Assembly (NCBI GenBank): GCA_026873275.1
Contig: JANTUC010000019.1
Location: 310,001 to 374,000 of the forward strand
Direction of reading: 5' to 3'
Length of the DNA: 64,000 nucleotides
Source: Pseudopithomyces maydicus
Lineage: Eukaryota > Ascomycota > Dothideomycetes > Pleosporales > Didymosphaeriaceae
How positions within the stretch are numbered: the stretch's first letter is position 1; each line of letters begins with the position of its first letter. Both the position numbers and the translations under genes were made by a program. Positions 56,817 to 64,000 of the stretch are shown one piece after another. The notes beneath the pieces are model-generated. The model was not told the DNA's origin. It saw only the letters and a list, made by a program, of their open reading frames with translations, and did not search any database.

Positions 56817-59060
56817 CTAGTCCTTCCCAACGTCAACGTCAACGTCAACGTCAACGTCATACTCGACGTCCGTGCGAATCACGTATTTGGCGCCCTGCAC
56901 GACGCCCGTGCCCTCGTGGAGCAGGGCGTCGTGCGCGAAGCCGTGGGGGAAGACGGCGACGGAGCCCTGGGTGGAGGAGGTTAGTTAGGGTTGATAGCGA
57001 GGAGCGGATGGAGGGAGGAAGGGCTGAGAGGGAAAGAACGATGTGGAGGGCTGATGGGGAAAAAGCGAAGGGCTGATGGGGAAAAGCGGAGGGCTGATGG
57101 GGAAAAAGCGAAGGGTTGATGGGGAAAGAACGATGAGGAGGGCTGATAGGGAGGGCGGATAGAGAGGGCGTATAACGGAGGGCGTATAACGGAGGGCGGA
57201 TGGGGGGGCGGATAGGGAAAGAACGATAGAGGAAGGGCTGCTAGCGAGGGCGGATAACGAAGGGCTGATAGAGGAAGGAGCGACAGGGGGTGTTCGAAGA
57301 ACGGTATGAAAGTGGTAAACAGGACGCAGGGGGTGATAAATAGGGTCCAAGAAGTCGGGGGTGGGTCCGCTAGGGGTGGGCTTGGACATGAGTAGACCCG
57401 AGTAGAGCACCCCACCCGTGCCATCCCATCCTGACCCCGGCTCAAGCGTCATCCCCTAGCGTTTCAACCCAGAGAAGAAGAAGAAGAAGAAGAAGAAGAA
57501 GAAGAAGAAGAAGAAGAAGAAGAAGAAGAAGAAGAAGAAAAAGAAGAAGAATAGAAAGGTGTAGAGGAAAATAGAAAGTGTACGTACCATAACAGGCTTC
57601 ACGGGATACGCGTTCAAAACGCCCTCCTTCACGCTGGGGATGAAGAACGTCGTTTCACCGCCCAGGAAATCGTCGTTCAGGTAGATGAGGAAGGTGTAGA
57701 GCGAGGATTGCGGCGCCGACGGGGGCGACGCATCGTAGATGTACTTGGAGGACGGGGAGATGCCGGAGGGCGGCCACGCGCCGTCTGTCAACAAAGTCAG
57801 TGGAAGATCCCCTTGCAACAGTCTGTGCGGGATGGCCCAAAGACGGAAAGAAAACACAACGAAGAAAAGAAACGCATAGAACTCACCAATGTGACACCGG
57901 TACTCCGCCCCCGGCACATACCGATACACCCTAAACCTCCTATTCACCCCCTCACCCGCCGCCCCTCCTTCTCCCCAGGTAAAAACGCCTTCACCCGCTC
58001 CCACAACTTGTCGTGAAACGCCTCATCCACAATCCAGTAGAAATTGTGCGCCAAAACGCTCGTATCCTCGCCCTGCGGCCGGAGCGGCGCGTCGGGTATG
58101 AACTCCATCGTCTCCCCCGCTGCGATGATGGACGCGCATTCCGCGGGGGATAGCACGTCGCGGATGAGTCGCAGGTTGGGGACGAGCGGGTGGGTGTGGA
58201 CGGATGTCTGCGGCGGGGGGCCAAGGGGGATGGTGTTGTCGTTTGAGGCGAAGAGGATGGCGGGGTGGAGGTTGGGCGGTTTGCGCTCGGGTCCGGGGGT
58301 GGTCTCTATGGCGCGGAAGGAGGACTTCAAGTTTGGAGGGCACCCTGCGAGAAGGGAGCCATCTGCTAGTTGTTTCCGGACGGCCATAGTGGGCTCGGGA
58401 TCTCCGCGGAGGTCCCATGTCTCCTGGAGCGAGATGTGGCCTGCGGGAGTGGAGATGCCGTGGGCAGTCGTGTCCATGGGGCCGCCGGTGACGCGGAGGA
58501 TGGCGTCGAGAACTTCGATGAGGGGCGCGTTGTCGGCGTTTGAACCCGCGATAGAATGCTCTGGGACGCGCACGTGGATGGAGAGCCCGGAGATGACGTC
58601 CAGAGTGCGCACCCAGCGGCAGAGGGCGCCGAGAGAGGGCGTTTCGTTCCGGATGCGCATTTCAGAGAGGAGAATCCGGGCATCCAGGTAGCGGGCGTCA
58701 GTGAGTGCGGCGGAGATGCGTGCTGTGAGATTTGCACCTTCTGTGATGGAACTTAGCCTCTTTTCAAGGGGAATCAATTGAATGGGGAGACGTACCAGCG
58801 GCAATCATACCCGTAGTACTGGCTTGCTTGAAGGCATAGACGGCTGTCCGGAGGTCTTTGCATGCTTTTGATTTGATGAGGGAGGGGTGTTCTGCCAGGG
58901 CTTGGAGTGTCTCAACGGCGATTTCAACTTCCTCGGGGGATGTAATGGCATTGATAGTGGAGGGTCCATTGGAAGCTGAGGAGTCCTGGGGAGGTGTAGG
59001 AGGCCCCTTTTGCTTTATCGAGATGGATGCGTGGGCGTTGTTGCGCTTGCGTTTGGCCAT
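56817..59060 (-). CDS. 2-oxoglutarate/Fe(II) oxygenase, prolyl-hydroxylase-like
   Basis: Five exons: 59060-58796, 58740-57887, 57784-57588 and 56966-56817, with clean junctions; the large exon is interrupted by one missing base (C4 at 57975-57978 should be C5, so that FLPGE continues into GGAAGEGVNRRFRVYRYVPG). The iron ligands are HxD in YRCHIDGAWPPSG and the distal His in FPHGFAHDALLHEGTG, with a following Lys/Arg for 2-oxoglutarate. LYTFLIYLNDDFLGGETTFF is the typical jelly-roll strand. The N-terminal part is basic (MAKRKRNN) with a helical region of unknown role. The C-terminus ends in a five-fold DV repeat. The substrate is unknown; prolyl hydroxylases of this class modify proteins. Confidence 0.85.
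57001..57280 (+). repeat. GGGCTGATGGGGAAA-type minisatellite in intron
   Basis: About ten degenerate units built on GGGCTGATRGGGAAARMGC lie within the 621-nt last intron (56967-57587) of the oxygenase gene. Confidence 0.75.
57473..57550 (+). repeat. GAA trinucleotide microsatellite in intron
   Basis: About 25 GAA units close to the donor end of the same intron. On the transcribed strand this is a TTC run. Confidence 0.9.
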
Positions 59061-59364
59061 GGTGGCGGAGTGGCGATGGGGTGTTCTCTCCGGTAAAGGG
59101 CCAATTGGGTGCTATACTGTCGACGTATACAATCCTCAGACTGGCAATCAATTCTTTTTCTGTATTTCTATCTTTAATTCGTGGTGTTGCTGGCTGCTCG
59201 TGTGGTATAAAAGAGTGAAAGTAAGGAATCGTGAAATTTGGTCCCTTAGTCATCACGCTAAGCGAAGATCGGCAGCGCTAATGAAGGCCAGAAGGCGGGG
59301 GTGGGGCGCCTGCATGTGACACCCGTTGCGAACACACGAACATTGCGAACCCTACGAGACTAGA
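59061..59364. other. short intergenic, no gene seen
   Basis: Upstream of the oxygenase and downstream of the GFA-domain gene; nothing recognised. Confidence 0.55.
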
Positions 59365-60383
59365 CTACTGGGAGTCTTGATCATAAATCCGTAGTCCCTC
59401 CTTCATGCCATGTAAGAAGTTTTCCCACTTGCAATCCCCCTCATACGCAAACCTATGCGTCCATTCGAGCCATTCCTCCGCCCTCACTCCACTCTCTGCA
59501 TCTAGCAATCCAACTGCGACATCCACGTATGAGTGTCGTTCATTGCATCTGTAGGTAGCTATTGCACCGCATGTACCACAGAAAGTACGATCCACCGTTT
59601 CCGAGCTTTTGTATGCCTTCAATGACCCAAAGGTCGGCTTGTAAGGCGAACCATCCGCCAGTGTGACGTGCGACATTTCTACGATCGCCCATGGTGTCAC
59701 CACGCAGCTAGATGTAAGGCGACAAGACGTGCAAGTGTCGTTGACGGTAAACCACTTATTCTTATTCTTTGGTGTGGCGTAATCTGGAAGCCCATCGTGC
59801 ACTGCAGGGCCTCGCGGTGGCGCGACGTCGAACTGGACGCCTCCGCAATGGCAACGAACTCTGAGCTTCTTGCCCTGCGTCTGAAAGCTGTCCTTTGATC
59901 CCAACTCAGGCTTCCAATCCCCCGTTCCTTTCACCTCCGCGTCCCCCTTCACCCCCTCTTCCACAACCGCAACCTCTCCTCCCCAACCGACGCAAGCCAC
60001 ACCCCCAACCCCCCATCCTTCGTACCCTGCAACAAAAACTGATCTCTTATCTTCCATGTGCGTTCCTCCGCATCCACCAAACTCGCCGCCACATACCACT
60101 CCTCTCCCTCGGTATCACACGCATTATCCAGCATGTGCGCTCCGCACGTCGTGCAAAACAACCTCCGCACCTTCGCCGACGACTGGTAGCTAGTAAACGT
60201 ACCAAGGTCGACCTCGGGCGCGGGTATACGCGCATGGATCGTACACAAAGTACCGTGCGTCCGCCGGCAGATGTCGCAGTGGCAGATCCATGCCGATAGC
60301 GGTAAGGCGCTAACGGGGACCGTGAAAGATAGGGAGGAGCGCGCGCAGTGGCAGAATGCGTGGAAGGTTCTTGTCGACTCCAT
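59365..60383 (-). CDS. double GFA (glutathione-dependent formaldehyde-activating/CENP-V) domain protein
   Basis: Two GFA zinc domains in one gene. Domain 1 (residues ~8-140): FCHCARSSL, WICHCDICRRTHG, FCTTCGAHMLD. Domain 2 (~residues 175-330): RCHCGGVQFDVAP, NDTCTSCRLTSSC, FCGTCGAIATYRC. Both keep the cysteine pairs that bind the structural and catalytic zinc ions. The halves lie in different frames; one missing base in the C5 at 59952-59956 explains this, giving LRLWKRGVKGDAEVKGTGDW. About 339 residues. Fungal GFA proteins are mostly uncharacterised; the original member was proposed to help glutathione-formaldehyde adduct formation. If the frame break is real, the first domain would end at 59949. 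Confidence 0.83.
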
Positions 60384-62578
60384 TGTTATGATTATAAATG
60401 TTCAGTCAGACAGTGCGAGAATTTAGAGCGTATCGTGTGAGGGTTGTATACGTGTGTAGGTAGATGCAGATGCAGATGCAGTGTAGTTAAATAGGCCCGA
60501 TAGCGCAAGCGGATACGAGGAATGCGGGAAATGTGGCTGGTAAATTGCGTGTACCGGAAACCAGGCAAAGAAAAGTGCGGGCCAGGGATAATCCTGGTAG
60601 GGGGAAAACCGTTGGAATGGGACAATTTGCAAGGGCGGTGGAGTACGGGATATAGTACGGGTGATGTGGTGGGGTTAGGATACGTGCGTATGGGAGATCT
60701 TCGTGTTTGGCAAAGTGTACAACGCATTTTACTGTTGCGTACTACATCTTTCAATGCAAAACCTGTCAAAGAAATCAGCATTTTATTTTTTTATTTTCTG
60801 TGATGAATCCTTGTGACGTTAATTGAAAACTACTATGCACTAGTGTTAAGTGGTTGTCACGTGTGTTCATCTCCAAACTTCAACCCCTCGCAAAAACAGT
60901 CTTTGGGGCCGGATGATTATTGTAAATGATAATTCAGGCAGCAAATCAACTGGTTGCAGATGGCACAGTAATAATGATAATAAAGTTCATCATTCGACAG
61001 CGAAAAAAAAATCAAATAGGGGAGAGAGCGGCTTGCACTCTTAGACATTCAACACAGGTGCCATTCGCGCTCATTATCACACACTCCCTGCATCACTCTT
61101 GACACTAAGCTCTTGCAACAACTTCTATGTAAGCCAATTCCGTCAATGAGACCATAAGCAATATAAGTGAATGGACCTCTAGAATTGGTCTCTTTCGGCG
61201 AAACAAAAGACGAAATTTTCAAACTCAGGAAACCTCATTCAAATACTGCTAAAGAAAATGCAAAGGCCGATTTTATGACTCCACTATTCGAAATATCTTA
61301 GTTGTGGTCTAAGTAATCTCAATCACAGAATTCTTACTTTGTTTTCCATCTACTTAATTCGAGTCTAATACACTACGTTTATCCAGGTTGAATTCTTCAT
61401 CTGTGAGACACACCGTTAATTTGAATTTCACATTGGCTATCTTTGGTCTCCAATTCTGTATCTTGTTCCCTCACATGCTTTTGTTCACTTCCTTCTATAA
61501 ATTTTTCTTTTATCCTAATATTAGTGGTAGTGAGATCTTAGTCTAGTTCCCACTTAAGTGTTCCATTAATGATGCGTACCCAGTTCAAGATACATCTTAA
61601 CCTGGTGCCGTATATCGCAATAGTTGTCTAATTTTGCTCCGCCTTGCTGAATCTCATGTCTATGTGGGTCACTGACTCGCGTTGGTAAGTTCTAAACGCA
61701 CTTCGCAATACGGGTAACCGAGGTGCGACGAATTAAAGCTAACAACATCCTCGTCGGTACCACATTGCTCCCTACAATTATCCAATGACTTCGAGGAATC
61801 GGAAATTACTGAACACGAAGTTATAAAGGCTTAAAAATTGGTCAGTCACCATTGGACAAATGTTTGTATCTACGATACCGAGGCATGCAGACCTCTGGAA
61901 CGCTAGTGCACGCTAACCCTTTAGCAGCTTATTCTTTTAGGTGCCTTCGCAAATACTAACCTACCATCTTGAATCGGACTGAAAACCTTTCAAAGCTGAA
62001 CCCTCAAGACCCTATTATATCTTATCGACCCTGCGTCTGTGCATCTTACCTATCTGGCCACTGTCCGCGCGGAATGGAATTGTCGCAAACAGTCGCGATG
62101 CAGCCATTAGCTATATCCGCTCCTGGTAGAACTCCAGGCATGATCTGCCAAAGGAGATACTTGGAAAAATTCAGAGAAAGATGTACCCTGCCAAAAAGAT
62201 AGTTAGAGCCTTCTGATTCTTCTAGGGCCTATCCTCGCACGTGGCACTCGTTAATAGCTACTGTTTCTATGATATCATTCACTATCTTATTAAGGCCTAG
62301 GTAAAAGCTCAGCTCTTCTATTTTACAGCGCAAAAGTGGGGCTGTTGCCTAGATGATGTTCCTAGAGGAGCGAAGCGAACGAGGAACGAATTTATGGACC
62401 TCGAACCTCACCTAAAGATGCTAGTTGCAGACAAGGCTATTTTCAGGCGGGGGCGAGAAAGTTGCGTTCGTAGTAAAGATATAAAGCGTCACTGTCCTGT
62501 ATAAGTAAACTAGAAATCCAATTTGTTCTTGCCAGCCGCCATCTTTAACTGATAAGCTCCGTGCAAGCCGCCTCAGTC
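60384..62578. other. 2.2-kb AT-rich gap with dispersed-element fragment
   Basis: No convincing exon on either strand. It is markedly AT-rich from 60780 to 62560, unlike the genes around it, and holds element copy 4 (60807-60830). It separates the GFA gene from the methyltransferase and may be an old transposon or mutation-decayed region, though no transposase remnant was identified. Confidence 0.5.
60807..60830 (-). repeat. dispersed element, copy 4 (partial)
   Basis: The reverse complement reads GTTTTCAATTAACGTCACAA, the left half of the element; the ACCTGTAC half is missing. Confidence 0.5.
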
Positions 62579-63978
62579 ATGCGTACCAAGAGGAAGCAAA
62601 TGACGGTTGAAGAGGCTACGGCCTTGATTGCCGAGCTTGAGCGCCTTACAGAAAATCCACCTCCAGATGTCATTGCGGATAGTTCTGTTCGCATGAGGTT
62701 GCGTGAGGCAGCGAAGAATTTCAGCATAGCTCTCGAGATGCCCGGTGACAGTGTGCACCGTATCGGTAACGCGGTAAGTTCCTCAGAGGAGTTTGCCATC
62801 TATAGCAGAGACTGACCAATGTAGGCAATGCAAAGTAGTTTGGCTCGGGTTGGAACCGATGTGAAGCTTTTTGAGATCTTAAGTGAAAGTACAGAAGCGA
62901 TGAGCTCGGCAGACTTGGCCGAAAAGACCGGAATGGCGCCGAGTGTGATGAGTAAGATGTTCCTAGACGTTTGAAAACAAATATATTGATGATATGATTA
63001 GAGAGATTGCTGCGATACTACCAATCCATGCGAATGGTCTCCCAGACTGATGACGACATGTTTGCAGCAAACAATGTGTCCCGGGCACTGACACCCCCAA
63101 ACGGTATTGGCATCAAATACATGTAGGTTTTTCTCGGGTGTGTCGGTACGTTCTCTGATCAATGCCAGCATGGAAATTCTCAACCCTGTCTTCGATGCTA
63201 CCCCGGAGTATCTTCGATCTCACAATTATCGCGAAATCACCAACCCAGTTGATACACCCTTCCAATCAGGCCACAAGACGACAGAGCACCCATTTGTGTT
63301 CATGCCGAGTCACCCAGAAAAATTTGAGCTCTTTCTCCAATGGATGGCCCATAACCGCGACGGTCTCCCCTCTTGGCTCGATACATACCCATTTGATCAA
63401 GAAATCAGTGATACTACTGATGATACCGTTCTTTTTGTCGATATTGGAAGCGCCCGTGGACATATGAGCATCGAGCTTCGGGAGCGATTTCCGAAACTGC
63501 CTGGGCGTATCATTATTCAAGATCTCGAGCACATTATATCAACAGTGACCCCTCCTCCCGGCATCGAACCCATGGCTTACGACTTTAACGATCCTCAGCC
63601 TGTGAAGGGTGAGTAGAGAAATTCCAGTCATAAGAAGCGAGTATTGACTAAAGAATAGGCGCGAGAGCATACTATCTACGCATGATTCTTCACGATTATC
63701 CAGATGAGAAGTGCCGCGAGATTCTCAGGAACACTATTTCCGCAATGGACGAAGATTCGGTAATCCTCATTGACGAGATTGTGCTTCCAGAAGTCGGTGC
63801 CATCTGGCGGGCGACACAGATGGACATGACTATGATGACCGCATTGGCTGGAAAGGAGCGATCAGAGGAGGAATGGTACGACTTACTGGAATCTGTTGAT
63901 CTTGACGTTGTGAAAGTATGGAAGTATACCGAAGAGAGCGAAGACTGCATTATTGTTGCGAAACCAAACAAGTTTTAA
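62579..63978 (+). CDS. SAM-dependent O-methyltransferase (plant-COMT-like, fungal type)
   Basis: Methylates a hydroxyl group of a small molecule, often in secondary metabolism. Five exons in phase: 62579-62773, 62825-62951, 63002-63122, 63169-63608 and 63659-63978, ~400 residues. The N-terminal winged-helix dimerisation part includes LFEILSESTEAMSSADLAEK and SVMKRLLRYYQSM. The SAM loop is VLFVDIGSARGHMSIEL, followed by IIIQDLEHII and the catalytic-His region YYLRMILHDYPDEKC, then IDEIVLPEVG. Exon 1 starts at the first ATG (62579). The gene is complete, with its stop 63 bp before the window ends. Any cluster partners would lie to the right, outside the window. Confidence 0.87.
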
Positions 63979-64000
63979 TCGTAATGCCTGGAATGTATAG

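Overview
This window looks like nuclear DNA of a filamentous ascomycete (Pezizomycotina). Genes carry short GT-AG introns of about 48 to 130 nt with CTAAC or CTGAC branch sites, the two tRNA genes have introns, and the families are typical of this group: a HET-domain protein, a Zn2Cys6 regulator, small secreted cysteine-rich proteins, BTB-only proteins and a fungal CoA transferase. I cannot name the genus. GC-rich housekeeping genes alternate with AT-rich intergenic stretches that hold degenerate repeats.

Layout. 0-14 kb: an AMSH-type deubiquitinase, a secreted M43B metalloprotease, a convergent tRNA-Pro/tRNA-Asp pair, a nested minisatellite, a PDCD2/Tsr4 ribosome-assembly protein, a broken FAD monooxygenase and adenylosuccinate synthetase. 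14-24 kb: a BTB protein, two related small secreted cysteine proteins, a HET-domain protein, the Wss1 DNA-protein-crosslink protease and a secreted rhamnogalacturonan acetylesterase. 25-33.4 kb: a candidate catabolic cluster with a 3-hydroxyisobutyrate-dehydrogenase-like enzyme, a Zn2Cys6 regulator, a cupin and a class III CoA transferase. The control regions of these genes share a CCGGACCG motif. 34-50 kb: more BTB proteins, a small CAAX-box protein, an MFSD5-like transporter, an FkbM-like methyltransferase, a large repetitive disordered protein and much gene-poor sequence. 50-64 kb: a membrane-anchored glycosyltransferase, a nucleotide-sugar/triose-phosphate transporter and UDP-glucose dehydrogenase lie together, followed by a 2-oxoglutarate/Fe(II) oxygenase, a double GFA-domain protein, a 2.2 kb AT-rich gap and an O-methyltransferase at the right edge.

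Two points dominate. First, at least ten conserved genes each read correctly only if one base is added in a G or C run, which suggests systematic homopolymer undercalling; apparent frameshifts should be read in that light. Second, the 25-33 kb cluster shares a palindromic promoter motif, including a 17-base identical copy, which makes it the best candidate for an undescribed, co-regulated pathway.
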